Numbered from the stretch's first letter, positions 1-11,926 are shown. The stretch is 64,000 bases of DNA from Gammaproteobacteria bacterium (GCA_018819105.1 JAHJQV010000018.1:153701-217700), one strand, 5' to 3'. Notes: generated by a model from the letters alone, not told the origin. Program-made: numbers and translations.

Positions 1-978
1 GCGCTCATTGCCGGGGGTGCCGGTGATGGTCGTCTGCAGGCGCTCGTTGCTTGCGGCCGGCGGGATGAAGGCGCTGAGAAAGTAGTGCTCGCTGAGGCCG
101 ATCCAGCTGTTGGTGCTCTGTGCCGACAGCGGCTTGTCATCAAACTGATCAAACTTGAGCTTGTCAAAGTGATCGGCTTCGGTGCGGTAGCTGGCTCCCT
201 TGAAGCTGTAACGTGAGGTGTTGGCCAGGCCACCCCCGGCCTCTGCTGGCTCGCTGCGCTGCAGCTGTGCATAGCGAAACCCCTGCCAGTTGCTGCTGCT
301 GTTGTTGCGCAGAGTCTGTAGCATGTCGATGCGGTAGCTGTCGCGCCGGAAGGTGTAGATTTTTTCCGCGCTGATGCCGTCTTCACTCCAGCGCAGTCTG
401 ACCTCAAGCTGATCCTGGTTGTCCAGTAGCCGGTAGTTGCGTTGTTCACTGCTGAAGGTCTGCAAATGCGTCGGTGCCGGCTGCTCGGCCGACAGCAGCC
501 CGGTTTGCGCCACATAAAACTCACCCGGTGCATTGTTCATCAGATGCACCTTGATCTCGGGTGTTTTGGCCTTGACCGGATAGTTCAGCAGGCGCGCACT
601 GACGATGTTGCCACCCTGCGGATCAATGGCGATTTCCAGCACATCGGTGACCACGGTGATCAGTGCCTTGTCGGCACGACCTGCCGCGCTGGTGTCGCTG
701 CCGGGCAGCACCGCCTCGGGCATGCTGGAGGCATCCGGCAACTCAGCGGATTCAGCCGACTGGGCCGCAGCCGCAGCCGCAGCACTGGCATCTGGCAGTT
801 CGGTGTTCGCGGTGGGAACATCACCGGCATTGCCTTTGTCTTCCGCTGTGCTCTGGCTGTTTCCGCGCTTGGGCGAATCCATGTTGCCGGTGCTGGCGTA
901 GTCCTGCTGCCACTGGGTCCAGAGCATAAAGGCCACCACGGCCAGGGCGATGAGCAGAATGTTTCTGGTGTCAGGCAT
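1..978 (-). CDS. yidC: YidC membrane protein insertase (N-terminal part, runs off window)
   Basis: The 326 visible codons start at an ATG at 978 and stay open to base 1, so the C-terminal insertase domain lies outside the window. The protein begins with a single membrane anchor (NILLIALAVVAFMLW, residues 5-19). A low-complexity Ala/Ser/Asp linker follows, then the periplasmic P1 beta-fold typical of gram-negative YidC (for example GLSEHYFLSAFIPP). YidC inserts and folds inner-membrane proteins alone or with SecYEG. It lies 45 bases downstream of rnpA in the classic rpmH-rnpA-yidC order, but the yidD gene that often sits between rnpA and yidC is missing. Family assignment is firm; the full length cannot be judged here. 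Confidence 0.93.
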   Translation of the reverse strand, partial: MPDTRNILLIALAVVAFMLWTQWQQDYASTGNMDSPKRGNSQSTAEDKGNAGDVPTANTELPDASAAAAAAAQSAESAELPDASSMPEAVLPGSDTSAAGRADKALITVVTDVLEIAIDPQGGNIVSARLLNYPVKAKTPEIKVHLMNNAPGEFYVAQTGLLSAEQPAPTHLQTFSSEQRNYRLLDNQDQLEVRLRWSEDGISAEKIYTFRRDSYRIDMLQTLRNNSSSNWQGFRYAQLQRSEPAEAGGGLANTSRYSFKGASYRTEADHFDKLKFDQFDDKPLSAQSTNSWIGLSEHYFLSAFIPPAASNERLQTTITGTPGNER

Positions 979-1023
979 CAGTGCGTTTCCATCATTTCGG
1001 GTGCGTGTCTGCTGTCTTTCATG

Positions 1024-1509
1024 TCAATTCTGCGCGTTGCCGGCCGGCCGGGACTGAACTTCCGCGCGCGTGCCTGTGCGACTGGCGCCACTGCGCTGGC
1101 TGATTTCCACCAGTTGCTGCAGCAGCCGCTGCAGCGAGCTTCTCAACACGGCCTTGTCGGCGATTGCTGCCGCCGGTCTGGCCAGCACGACAATGTCCAG
1201 CCGAACTGGCGGTGGGTCGTCGTCGTTGCACAGTTTAGCCTGTTGCAAAGCGCCAAAGTTGCGAAATACTTCCCTCGCCTGACGTTTGATACGATTGCGC
1301 TGGGTGGCCTTGCGCACGTGCTTCTTGGCGATCGCCAGCCCCAGTCGGCTTGCGCTGCTGCACGACGGTACGGCAGTGACATCGGCCTCGTTTTGCGCGA
1401 CAGCCAGCAGGCGGAAATGTCTGTCACTGACACTGATTGGATTGCCGTTGAACACGGCGTGATAGTCTGTCGGCAGCAGCAGTCTGGAATGCGGTCTGAA
1501 TCGGTTCAT
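1024..1509 (-). CDS. rnpA: Ribonuclease P protein component
   Basis: Protein subunit of RNase P, which assists the RNA subunit in removing tRNA 5' leaders. The product (161 residues from the ATG at 1509) opens with MNRFRPHSRLLLPTDYHAVF, typical of the family, and carries the RNA-binding signature RNRIKRQARE at about residues 71-80. At 161 residues it is longer than the usual ~120: extra residues lie before the RNR motif and in a Ser/Arg-rich tail. An upstream in-frame ATG at 1569 would add 20 residues without family similarity, so I prefer 1509. About 200 bases separate it from rpmH; in many relatives the two genes nearly touch. Confidence 0.92.
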   Translation of the reverse strand: MNRFRPHSRLLLPTDYHAVFNGNPISVSDRHFRLLAVAQNEADVTAVPSCSSASRLGLAIAKKHVRKATQRNRIKRQAREVFRNFGALQQAKLCNDDDPPPVRLDIVVLARPAAAIADKAVLRSSLQRLLQQLVEISQRSGASRTGTRAEVQSRPAGNAQN

Positions 1510-1710
1510 CCTGCCGTTTCCGTGCGCGCCTGCTACGGTCTGTGTGTCGATGCCACAAATCGGAGCCATGGCCGGGTGAGGTCATCAGCTCCACACCCCG
1601 GGTCTGCCTCTGACTCCGCACTCTGGTCGGCCTGCACATCTGCCGGCAGTGCAGCAGCAGAAGCGGCACGACCGCCACAATTACTGAGGCGGTTTCGGTT
1701 GTGCGATGCT

Positions 1711-1845
1711 TCAGGCAGACAGACGCTTGCGACCGCGACGGCGGCGGGCATTGATGATGGCGCGCCCACCCGGGGTGGCCATGCGGGCACGAAAACCGTG
1801 CCGGCGGGCACGTTTGATTCTGCTGGGCTGAAATGTACGTTTCAT
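1711..1845 (-). CDS. rpmH: 50S ribosomal protein L34
   Basis: A 44-residue, very basic protein starting [18 protein letters not shown] and ending GRKRLSA, which matches L34 over its whole length (46 residues in E. coli). It is a structural protein of the large ribosomal subunit. A good ribosome binding site (AGGAG) lies 9 bases before the ATG on the minus strand. It is the first gene of the rpmH-rnpA-yidC transcript and diverges from dnaA. Confidence 0.95.
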   Translation of the reverse strand: MKRTFQPSRIKRARRHGFRARMATPGGRAIINARRRRGRKRLSA

Positions 1846-1958
1846 CGATCCAATCTCCTGAAGCTGATGTGACCTGCTGGGCTGGCCTGCCGCATACTCG
1901 CAATGCTTGCGGCTGGCGCTGACGGTCGCATCATGAACAATGCAAAAAACAGCCAGAT

Positions 1959-1987
1959 AGTATAAGCGAAGCCGGGCTTAAATCCAA
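1959..1987 (-). promoter_or_regulatory. Probable sigma-70 promoter of rpmH
   Basis: On the minus strand TTGGAT (1982-1987) and TATACT (1959-1964) are separated by exactly 17 bases, about 115 bases upstream of the rpmH start. Four of six and five of six positions match the consensus hexamers. The position upstream of rpmH and facing away from dnaA makes a promoter the simplest reading. Confidence 0.6.
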
Positions 1988-2186
1988 TCTTTCCTCATCG
2001 ACTGCTAGGCAGCTGCTGATGCACCAGTGCCAGGGGTCTCCAGCAGCGACGCTTCAGCGTTATCATGACAATGAAGTTATCCACAGGCCAGACAAGATGC
2101 GTTATGATCTACAGCTTGATTTTCAGGCGGCAAAACCACTCCGACATGTCAGACCATCATAACCGCTTCAGCTTGCAACACAGGTC
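1988..2186. other. rpmH-dnaA intergenic region with a DnaA box
   Basis: The spacer between the divergent rpmH and dnaA genes holds one perfect DnaA box (TTATCCACA, 2077-2085). A -10-like TATGAT at 2103-2108 is spaced 17 bases from TCCACA (2080-2085), so the box would cover the -35 element of the dnaA promoter. This is the arrangement expected for DnaA autoregulation. Only one perfect box is seen here, so I place the main origin in the dnaA-dnaN spacer instead. Confidence 0.5.
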
Positions 2187-3503
2187 ATGAGCAATCAGGA
2201 TCAAAGCCTCTGGCAGCAATGTCTCAGCCGCCTGGAACGTCAGTATCCGCTGGATGAAATCAACACCTGGTTGCGGCCGCTGCGGCTGACCCGCAGTGAC
2301 GACAGGATGTTGCTGAGCGCACCCAATCACATCGTCTGTGACCGCGTGCGGGAACTCTACCTGCCCACCATCGAGGCCATCCTGGACCAACTCAGCGGCG
2401 AACCCGGCAAACCACTGGAGTTGGCTGAATCCAGCGCCACACCGCGGGCTGCCGAGCGACCTCGCAATAACATCAATGCTCTGTCCAGCGGGCTGTACCC
2501 GAACTACACCTTTAACAAGTTTGTGCAGGGCAAAAGCAATGAAATCGCGCTGGGTGCGGCCTTGCAGGTGGCGCAGAACCCAGGCCGGGTGTACAACCCG
2601 CTGACACTGTACGGCAGCACCGGACTGGGCAAAACCCATCTGCTGCATGCCGCCGGACACCTGATCAAGCAGCACAATCCGAAAGCGGTGGTGGTGTATC
2701 TGACCTCGGAGCAGTTTGTCTCGCAGCTGGTCAATGCGCTGAGTTCGAAGAACATCAACCAGTTCAAGAACCAGTACCGCCAGGTCGATACGCTGCTGAT
2801 TGATGACATCCAGTTCATCGCCGGCAAGGATCGTTCGCAGGAAGAGTTTTTTCATACCTTCAATGCACTGGTGGATCTGCAGCAGCAGATCATCCTGACC
2901 TGTGATCGTTACCCGAAGGAAATCAGCAACCTGGAAGAACGCATCCAGTCGCGGCTGGGCTGGGGACTGGCTGTTTCGATCGAACCGCCGGATTATGAAA
3001 CCCGGGTCGCCATTTTGCTGCAGAAAGCGCGTGACAAGAACTGGCAGCTGAGCAACGATGTGGCTGAACTTCTGGCCAGCAAGGTGCGCTCATCGGTACG
3101 CGATCTGGAAGGCGCACTCAACACCCTGTGTGCCAACGCTCATTTCAAAGGTGTGGAAATCAGTGTCGATTTCGCCCGCGAAACACTGCGTGACCTGCTA
3201 TCGATCCACGATCGCATGATTACTGTGGACATGATCAAGAAAAAAGTGGTGGAGTTCTACCACCTGCGTGAAAGTGACATGGTGTCGAAAAAGCGCTCGC
3301 GCTCGATTGCCCGGCCGCGGCAACTGGCCATGTCTCTGAGCAAAGAACTGACCGATCTGAGCCTGCCCGATATCGGGCAGGCCTTCGGTGGTCGCGATCA
3401 CACCACGGTCATGCACGCCTGTCGCAAGATCGAGCAGCTCATGCGCGAGGATCCGCAGCTGGCTGAAGACCGTCGCTTGCTCACGCGCAGCCTGACCGGA
3501 TAG
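2187..3503 (+). CDS. dnaA: Chromosomal replication initiator protein DnaA
   Basis: DnaA binds DnaA boxes at oriC, opens the duplex and loads DnaB helicase. The 438-residue product shows domain I (DnaB/DiaA contact, residues 1-75), a short linker, and an AAA+ domain III with Walker A GSTGLGKT (143-150) and Walker B LLIDDIQF (203-210). Domain IV carries the DNA-binding signature GGRDHTTVMHACRKI near residue 401. The domain II linker is short, giving a length slightly below E. coli DnaA (467). It is first in the dnaA-dnaN-recF-gyrB series, and a DnaA box lies over its probable promoter. Confidence 0.98.
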   Translation: MSNQDQSLWQQCLSRLERQYPLDEINTWLRPLRLTRSDDRMLLSAPNHIVCDRVRELYLPTIEAILDQLSGEPGKPLELAESSATPRAAERPRNNINALSSGLYPNYTFNKFVQGKSNEIALGAALQVAQNPGRVYNPLTLYGSTGLGKTHLLHAAGHLIKQHNPKAVVVYLTSEQFVSQLVNALSSKNINQFKNQYRQVDTLLIDDIQFIAGKDRSQEEFFHTFNALVDLQQQIILTCDRYPKEISNLEERIQSRLGWGLAVSIEPPDYETRVAILLQKARDKNWQLSNDVAELLASKVRSSVRDLEGALNTLCANAHFKGVEISVDFARETLRDLLSIHDRMITVDMIKKKVVEFYHLRESDMVSKKRSRSIARPRQLAMSLSKELTDLSLPDIGQAFGGRDHTTVMHACRKIEQLMREDPQLAEDRRLLTRSLTG

Positions 3504-3804
3504 TGAGACCATACCGCGGCAAGCTGTTATCAGCCGGACCCGGCCAAAGACTGCGGCCAGAGATTGCGGCCAGCATTGTGCAAAGCTGTGTATAAGCAGG
3601 TATGATTTGTGGATAACTTGTTACAGCGGGAAATCCAGGGAGTTATCCACACCCTGTACACAGCTTACCAGGCACTTGTCAGTCCGCTTGTTATTTATTT
3701 AAATTATTGATTTTAATATAATTATTGAGCTTATCACCGAATATCGACCTGCTCTACTACTACAACAGTTTTATATATATACCGTTTATAACTGAGGATC
3801 AGCA
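3504..3804. other. Probable chromosomal origin oriC (dnaA-dnaN spacer)
   Basis: This 301-base spacer has two perfect DnaA boxes: TTATCCACA on the plus strand at 3643-3651 and on the minus strand at 3608-3616. A third site, TTATACACA, lies on the minus strand at 3587-3595. They are followed by a strongly AT-rich tract (about 3690-3727, rich in TTATTTATTT and TTTTAATATAATT) suited to be the unwinding element. A second AT-rich stretch (3770-3790) precedes dnaN and may hold its promoter. A box cluster next to an AT-rich tract beside dnaA is the usual bacterial origin layout. Confidence 0.7.
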
Positions 3805-4926
3805 ATGAAACTTATCATGCAGAGAGAAGCACTGTTGCAACCACTGAGCAAAGTGGTCGGTGTGGTGGAACGACGCCAGACGATCCCGGTACTGGCCAAT
3901 TTTCTGCTGCAAGCCGAAGATGGTGTCTTGTCCTGCACCGGCACCGATATGGAGATGGTACTGCGGGCAACACAAACCGCCGAGGTGGCCAGTCCCGGTT
4001 CAGTGACAGCACCGGCGAGAAAGCTGGTTGATATCTGTCGGGCATTGCCTGACGGCTGCAGCCTGAACATCAGTGTCAGCGATGATCAGTTGCGCATCGA
4101 CACCGGCAAATCGCACTTTTCCCTCAGTACCCTGCCGGTCGATGAATACCCGGACATGGAGAAAGCCGAGGAACTGCAGAACTTCACCGTGGTGGAAAAG
4201 CACCTGCACGAGTTGCTCAACGGCGTCGCTTTCGCCATGGCCAATCAGGACGTGCGCTACTATCTGAATGGCCTGTTGCTGGAAATCCATGAGCAGCGGC
4301 TGCGCGCAGTGGCCACCGATGGTCATCGTCTGGCACTGGCCGATCACAACGATCTGCAGGCCGAAGCCGATGTCTCGCCAAGCAGTGATGAGGACATGCG
4401 CGTGATCGTGCCGCGCAAGGCCGTCATGGAGCTGTTGCGTCTGCTTGAGGACAGCGATGAGCGCATCACCATCGGCTTCGGCCGCAATCACATGCAGGTG
4501 CAAATGCCCGGTCTGATCATGACCAGCAAGCTGATCGATGGCCGTTTCCCGGAATACCAGGCGGTGATACCGCCGGCCAACGATCATCAGGTCAAGGTGG
4601 ACAAACAGACCCTGCGTACTGCCCTGCACCGCGCCGCCATTTTGTCCAACGAAAAATTCCGCGGCGTGCGACTGGAGTTCACACCTGGCAAGATCCGCAT
4701 CATCGCGCACAATCCCCAGCATGAAGAGGCGGTCGAGGACATCGATGCCGAGCATCAGATCGAATCATTGTCGATCGGATTTAACGTGACATACCTGATG
4801 GATGCCCTGGCGGTGATCAAGACCGCTGATGTGCTGCTGCTGCTGCGCGATGCCAACAGCTCCTGCCTGATCCGTGAGCCGGATTCGGATGAATGCCAGC
4901 ATGTCATCATGCCGCTCAAGCTCTGA
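3805..4926 (+). CDS. dnaN: DNA polymerase III sliding clamp (beta subunit)
   Basis: The 373-residue product begins MKLIMQREALLQPLSKVVGV and contains the clamp landmarks TIPVLANFLL, GTDMEM and a C-terminal HVIMPLKL close to the usual MPMRL end. The clamp forms a dimeric ring that tethers Pol III and other partners to DNA. Length is close to the E. coli protein (366). A GAGGA ribosome binding site lies 7 bases before the ATG. The gene follows the probable origin and precedes recF by 196 bases. Confidence 0.97.
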   Translation: MKLIMQREALLQPLSKVVGVVERRQTIPVLANFLLQAEDGVLSCTGTDMEMVLRATQTAEVASPGSVTAPARKLVDICRALPDGCSLNISVSDDQLRIDTGKSHFSLSTLPVDEYPDMEKAEELQNFTVVEKHLHELLNGVAFAMANQDVRYYLNGLLLEIHEQRLRAVATDGHRLALADHNDLQAEADVSPSSDEDMRVIVPRKAVMELLRLLEDSDERITIGFGRNHMQVQMPGLIMTSKLIDGRFPEYQAVIPPANDHQVKVDKQTLRTALHRAAILSNEKFRGVRLEFTPGKIRIIAHNPQHEEAVEDIDAEHQIESLSIGFNVTYLMDALAVIKTADVLLLLRDANSSCLIREPDSDECQHVIMPLKL

Positions 4927-5122
4927 TAGCCTGTATACGGACTGTTCTTGATGATCTGCGCCAGCCAGTGCAGGTGCACCGGCGGGCATACCGCAATGGC
5001 AAATGTTCTGCTACCGGACTGGCTATGGCTATCAGCAGAAAGCCTACCAGCGTAAATGTGCTTGATCACAGACCGATGGCAATGTCCAACAGCTGTAATC
5101 GCCAGCACAGACCGGGGCTTGA

Positions 5123-6268
5123 TTGACGCAGGTGACCACCATTGATGATCAACCCGCAGCCCGGCTAAGACTGCACCGGTTGCAGATCAGTCGGGTCAGA
5201 AACATCGACAGTGCAGACCTTGCGCTCGGTGCCGGCATGAATGTCTTCCACGGCAGCAACGGCGCCGGCAAAACCAGCATTCTGGAAGCCATTTACATTC
5301 TTGCCCAGGGCAAGACTTTCCGTCACGGCCGTTCAGAAAACTGGATCCAGCACGGTTCAGATCAGGCCACGGTGATCATCGAATACTCGCGACAGACGGC
5401 AAATGATGTGCTGACTGCTGACGAACGCAACCAGACGATACATCGTCTTGGGCTGATTCGCGGTCGCCAGGACTGGCAGGCCAAACACGACGGCGAACCA
5501 TTGCAGGCCTATGCACAACTCTCCAGCCTGTTGCCGGTGGTGCTGTTTCAGCCCTATATTCACCAGCTGGTCGAAGCCGGTCCTGAGCATCGTCGACAGT
5601 TTCTGGACTGGGGCGTGTTTCACGTGGAACCGGACTATTTGCAGGTCTGGCGTCGCTATCAGAAGGGCCTGAAACAGCGCAATGCCTGTCTGAAAAACCA
5701 TGCTGAAGCCTCGGTGATTGCGGCGATTGATCCCGTGCTGGCTGCCGCGGCAGTCAAACTGCATACACAACGCCAGAATTTTTTTACCCGACTGCAACAG
5801 CATTATCAGCGCATCCAGCAGCAACTGGCACCTGACTTCGCCAGCATCGAGCTGGCCTATGAACCGGGCTTTGACGATCCGCTCAGCCTGCAACAGGACT
5901 GGCAACAGGCACTGCAAATGGATCGTCAGCGAGGCTATACGCTGCTCGGTCCGCATCGCGCCGACATCAGCTTGCGCAGCAGTGATCGTGGCGCACGTGG
6001 CTGGCTGTCGCGCGGACAGCAAAAAATGGTGGCGCTGGCCCTGTTGCTGGCGAAACTGGCGGTCTGGCAACAGGACACAGGCAAGGGTGCGGTGCTGTTG
6101 CTGGACGATGTGCAATCCGAACTCGACGAATATCATCTTCAGCAGTTGCTGGGTTGGTTGATTGCGCAGCGCCAGCAGGTATTGATCAGTGGCACCAGCC
6201 CGATACTGGGCAGTGACATCCCGGCACACATGTTCCACGTGGAACGTGGGCAGATCACAAGGCAGTAG
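5123..6268 (+). CDS. recF: DNA replication and repair protein RecF
   Basis: RecF is an SMC-like ATPase that works with RecO and RecR to load RecA at single-strand gaps. Walker A GSNGAGKTS (44-52), an ABC-type signature WLSRGQQKM and Walker B VLLLDDVQSELDE are all present in a 381-residue product. The chosen start is TTG at 5123; a GTG lies three codons later, and the first ATG is past residue 38 and too far in. The conserved DWGVFHVEP segment is encoded by a parS-like palindrome (5616-5631), and the last codons overlap another parS (6231-6246). Confidence 0.95.
   Translation: MTQVTTIDDQPAARLRLHRLQISRVRNIDSADLALGAGMNVFHGSNGAGKTSILEAIYILAQGKTFRHGRSENWIQHGSDQATVIIEYSRQTANDVLTADERNQTIHRLGLIRGRQDWQAKHDGEPLQAYAQLSSLLPVVLFQPYIHQLVEAGPEHRRQFLDWGVFHVEPDYLQVWRRYQKGLKQRNACLKNHAEASVIAAIDPVLAAAAVKLHTQRQNFFTRLQQHYQRIQQQLAPDFASIELAYEPGFDDPLSLQQDWQQALQMDRQRGYTLLGPHRADISLRSSDRGARGWLSRGQQKMVALALLLAKLAVWQQDTGKGAVLLLDDVQSELDEYHLQQLLGWLIAQRQQVLISGTSPILGSDIPAHMFHVERGQITRQ
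5616..5631. promoter_or_regulatory. parS-like site inside recF
   Basis: The sequence TGTTTCACGTGGAACC differs from the perfect site at 6311-6326 in two of 16 positions. It lies in the codons for the conserved RecF segment GVFHVEP, so protein constraint could partly explain it. It is a possible weaker ParB-binding site. Confidence 0.5.
6231..6246. promoter_or_regulatory. parS site at the 3' end of recF
   Basis: TGTTCCACGTGGAACG matches the gammaproteobacterial parS palindrome in 15 of 16 positions. It lies in the last codons of recF, 80 bases before a perfect copy. ParB binds such sites to organise and segregate the origin region. Confidence 0.8.
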
Positions 6269-6310
6269 TCCATCCTGCCGGGATGGACTGATGATGAACG
6301 GGCATTCGCA

Positions 6311-6326
6311 TGTTCCACGTGGAACA
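6311..6326. promoter_or_regulatory. Perfect parS centromere-like site
   Basis: TGTTCCACGTGGAACA is a perfect 16-base palindrome identical to the parS form I know from Pseudomonas and relatives. It lies in the recF-gyrB spacer, about 2.7 kb from the probable oriC. parA and parB are not in this window. Confidence 0.88.
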
Positions 6327-6379
6327 TCGCTCAAAGGTTCTCTGGCCAGACCAAACCGATCGGTCACCCGGCAATCAGT

Positions 6380-6385
6380 TATAAT
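6380..6385 (+). promoter_or_regulatory. Probable -10 element of gyrB promoter
   Basis: A perfect TATAAT lies 40 bases before the gyrB start codon. No convincing -35 hexamer sits 16-18 bases upstream (CCGATC or CGATCG there), so the promoter is only partly supported. Confidence 0.45.
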
Positions 6386-6395
6386 GACGTGTTGA

Positions 6396-8819
<2,424 letters not shown>

Positions 8820-8882
8820 TTTATCGGAAATATTGTTTCAAATCAAAAATTTGAAGGGTTTAGACTCGGAATGTAGCTTGCC

Positions 8883-11018
8883 TCAGCCCTTTGCGGGCTG
8901 ATCCAGCAGGGCAATGTCGGCAAACAGGTTGCACAGCTGGCGCAGCTTGTGCAATAGGGTCAGCCGATTGTGCCGCACGTCGGCATCCTCGGTCATCACC
9001 ATGACCTGATCAAAAAACCCATCCACCGGCTGCTGCAGTGTGGCCAGTTGTGCCAGTGCCGCAGGGTAATCGCCCGCCGCCACGGCGCTGCTGACTTCCG
9101 CGTTGACCTGCTCAAAACGGTTAAACAAGACCTCTTCCTCGGTGGCCTCGAACAGCGAGGTATCGATGTCAGAGCTTACGACAGTGTGCCCGCCGGCCTT
9201 GTTGAACAGGTTCACCACACGCTTGTTGGCCGCAGCAAGACTGGCGGCCGCCTCCGGCTTGGCATCGGCAAAAGACTGCAAGGCCTGGGTGCGATGATGC
9301 ATGTCGAGCAGATCATGGTTGCTAATGGCGGCCACGGCGCGGAAGCTCAGTACAGCAATGCCCTGTTGCTCAAGCCAGGATTGCAATCGATCCAGAATGA
9401 ACTGTTTCGCCTCGGCGATAACAGCCGGCGTTACGGTGATCTGAGACTGCAGTATGTTTGCCGATTCCTGCAACATGGCATCGAGATTCAGTCGCAATTC
9501 GCACTCCAGTAGCGTGCGCACCAGACCCAGCGCAGCGCGACGCAAGGCAAACGGGTCCTTGTTGCCATCGGGTTTTTTGCCGGCGGCGAAAATGCCCAGA
9601 AGGCGATCACATTTTTCGGCAATGGCCAGACATTGACCGGGCAGACTGGCAGCAATGCTGTCGCCGGCACCACGCGGCTGGTAATGCTGTTCGATGGCAG
9701 CGGCCACGGCATCAGGCTCAGCGGATGCCAATGCGTAATGACGACCCATAATGCCCTGTAGCTCAGGAAACTCACCAACCATGTCGGTGCTCAGATCACA
9801 CAGGGCCAGTTCGGCGGCGCGAGCGCAGGTGGCTGTATCGGCCTGCAGCTGTTGCGCCAGCCAGCTGGCCAGGGCACGCATGCGTCGCGCCTTGTCACCA
9901 ACGCTGCCCAGTTGCTGCTGGAAACTGATCTGATCCAGCCGTGGGGCATAGGCGGCCAATGGCTGCTGCCGATCCTTGTTCCAGAAAAACGCGGCATCGC
10001 TGAGCCGTGGCTCGATGACGCGTTGATAACCGGCAATGACCTGCCCGGGATCGCTGCTGGCCAGATTGGCCACGGCAATGAACTGAGCGGCCAGATGATT
10101 GTGCTGGTCATACAGCGGAAAGAACTTCTGATGACTGCGCATGCTCAGGCTGAGTACTTCATCGGGCAGCTGCAGATAGTCAGGATCAAAGGCACAAGCC
10201 AGCGCCACCGGCCACTCATTGAGCTCGCATACCTCATCCAGCAAGGCCTCGTATTCGGCCCTGGAAGCACTGGTTTCGCTGTGAGGCTGCAGCTCAATTT
10301 GCTTGCAGATCGCTGCAATTTGTTGCTCGATGAGCGCTTTTCGCGCCACGGGATCGACCAGCACAAAGGCCTGGTGCAGCTGTTCGACATAGCTGTCGGC
10401 CGAGTTAACGGACAATTTCTGCGCTGCATGCACGCGGTGGCCACAGCTGTGTCTGCCGGCTTGTAAATGCGCCAGCTGCAGTGGCAACACATCCTGGCCA
10501 TGCAGCGCCAGCAGCCAGTGCAGCGGACGCAGAAAGCGCAAGTCATAAGCGCCCCAGCGCATGGTTTTCGGCATCGGCAGCTGTTTCAGCACATCCGGCA
10601 GGGCTTCCTGCAATAGTTCATTGAGACTGCGACCGGGCAGTTGCTGTTCATGCATCAGCCAGGCGCCCTGATCGGTCTCCAATTGCTTGAGTTCAGCGAC
10701 GGTGACACCCACCGAACGGGCAAACCCCTCGGCGGCTTTGGTGGCGCTGCCATCGGCTGCGAACGCAGCAGTGAGGGCGGGACCGCGCCGGGTGATGTGC
10801 TGCTCCGGTTGCTGCGCGCGTACGCCGGTGACCGCTACAGCCAGCCGTCTTGGGGTGTGGTAACTGCGCCAGCTTGCGGCTGTATCGAGCAACTCGGATT
10901 GCTGCAACAACTCTGCCACAGCCGCAGCCAGGCTCTGCGCCATGGCCGCGACACTGCCGGCCGGCAATTCCTCACAACCCAGTTCCAGCAGCAGGGTCTG
11001 TGTTGATGTCTGCTTCAT
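8883..11018 (-). CDS. glyS: Glycyl-tRNA synthetase beta subunit
   Basis: Beta subunit of the alpha2beta2 bacterial glycyl-tRNA synthetase; it contributes tRNA recognition. The 711-residue product opens with [16 protein letters not shown], the typical GlyS start, and includes a C-terminal DALR-like anticodon-binding region (FFDQVMVM). E. coli GlyS has 689 residues. Its ATG overlaps the glyQ stop codon by four bases, indicating translational coupling. It ends 63 bases from the convergent gyrB stop, in a short AT-rich spacer with only a weak inverted repeat. Confidence 0.97.
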   Translation of the reverse strand: MKQTSTQTLLLELGCEELPAGSVAAMAQSLAAAVAELLQQSELLDTAASWRSYHTPRRLAVAVTGVRAQQPEQHITRRGPALTAAFAADGSATKAAEGFARSVGVTVAELKQLETDQGAWLMHEQQLPGRSLNELLQEALPDVLKQLPMPKTMRWGAYDLRFLRPLHWLLALHGQDVLPLQLAHLQAGRHSCGHRVHAAQKLSVNSADSYVEQLHQAFVLVDPVARKALIEQQIAAICKQIELQPHSETSASRAEYEALLDEVCELNEWPVALACAFDPDYLQLPDEVLSLSMRSHQKFFPLYDQHNHLAAQFIAVANLASSDPGQVIAGYQRVIEPRLSDAAFFWNKDRQQPLAAYAPRLDQISFQQQLGSVGDKARRMRALASWLAQQLQADTATCARAAELALCDLSTDMVGEFPELQGIMGRHYALASAEPDAVAAAIEQHYQPRGAGDSIAASLPGQCLAIAEKCDRLLGIFAAGKKPDGNKDPFALRRAALGLVRTLLECELRLNLDAMLQESANILQSQITVTPAVIAEAKQFILDRLQSWLEQQGIAVLSFRAVAAISNHDLLDMHHRTQALQSFADAKPEAAASLAAANKRVVNLFNKAGGHTVVSSDIDTSLFEATEEEVLFNRFEQVNAEVSSAVAAGDYPAALAQLATLQQPVDGFFDQVMVMTEDADVRHNRLTLLHKLRQLCNLFADIALLDQPAKG

Positions 11019-11926
11019 GCGGCGTCCTGTTTGGTGGCTTGGTGCTGGTCCAGCTCGGGAAAGCCCAGCGCCTCGCGCCGGTCATGGTATTGCTGTGCAC
11101 AGGCCTGTGCCAGCTTGCGAATGCGCAGGATATACGCCTGCCGCTCGGTGACGGAAATGGCGTGGCGGGCATCCAGCAGGTTGAAGGCGTGCGAAGCCAG
11201 CAAAACCTGTTCGTAGGCGGGCAGCGGCAACTGCTGCGCGATCATGGCCTGACATTCGGTTTCGGCCTCCTGAAAATGCCGAAACAGCACCTCACAGTTG
11301 GCGTGTTCGAAATTGTAGGTGGACTGCTCCACCTCATTCTGATGAAACACATCGCCGTAGCTTACGCGCCGGTGAGCTGTGGTGGTCCATTCAAGATCGT
11401 AAACGTTGTCAACATTTTGAAGGTACATTGCCAGACGTTCAAGACCGTAAGTGATTTCACCCAGAACCGGACGACATTCCAGACCACCGGCCTGCTGAAA
11501 ATAGGTGAACTGGGTCACTTCCATACCGTTGAGCCACACCTCCCAACCCAGGCCCCATGCTCCCAGCGTGGGCGATTCCCAGTTGTCCTCAACAAAGCGG
11601 ATGTCATGCACCGACTGGTCAATGCCAACAGCCGCCAGCGAATCCAGATACAGTTGCTGGATGTTGTCCGGTGATGGCTTCAGCGCCACCTGAAACTGAT
11701 AATAATGCTGCAGGCGGTTGGGGTTGTTGCCATAGCGGCCATCGGTGGGACGACGGCAGGGCTGCACGTACGCCGCCGACCACGGTTCGGGGCCGATCGA
11801 ACGCAGAAAAGTGGCCGGATGAAACGTGCCGGCACCCATCGGCATGTCCATCGGCTGGATGATCACACAACCCTGATCGCTCCAGAATTGCTGCAATTGA
11901 AATATCAGTTGCTGGAAAGTCAGCAT
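11015..11926 (-). CDS. glyQ: Glycyl-tRNA synthetase alpha subunit
   Basis: Alpha subunit that carries the class II catalytic core for glycine activation. From the ATG at 11926 ([20 protein letters not shown]) the product is 303 residues, the same length as E. coli GlyQ. Class II motif 2 ([20 protein letters not shown]) is evident. An in-frame upstream ATG at 11950 adds 8 unsupported residues. A TATAAT (11957-11962, minus strand) lies 30 bases upstream. Confidence 0.97.
   Translation of the reverse strand: MLTFQQLIFQLQQFWSDQGCVIIQPMDMPMGAGTFHPATFLRSIGPEPWSAAYVQPCRRPTDGRYGNNPNRLQHYYQFQVALKPSPDNIQQLYLDSLAAVGIDQSVHDIRFVEDNWESPTLGAWGLGWEVWLNGMEVTQFTYFQQAGGLECRPVLGEITYGLERLAMYLQNVDNVYDLEWTTTAHRRVSYGDVFHQNEVEQSTYNFEHANCEVLFRHFQEAETECQAMIAQQLPLPAYEQVLLASHAFNLLDARHAISVTERQAYILRIRKLAQACAQQYHDRREALGFPELDQHQATKQDAA

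Noticed and set aside
442..1872. 476-codon plus-strand frame over yidC, rnpA and rpmH
   Set aside because: It is antisense to three recognisable genes and has no domain; a frame shadow of high-GC coding DNA.
8820..8882. Bidirectional terminator between gyrB and glyS
   Set aside because: Only weak AT-rich inverted repeats (TTCAAAT/ATTTGAA; CAATATT/AATATTG); not convincing.
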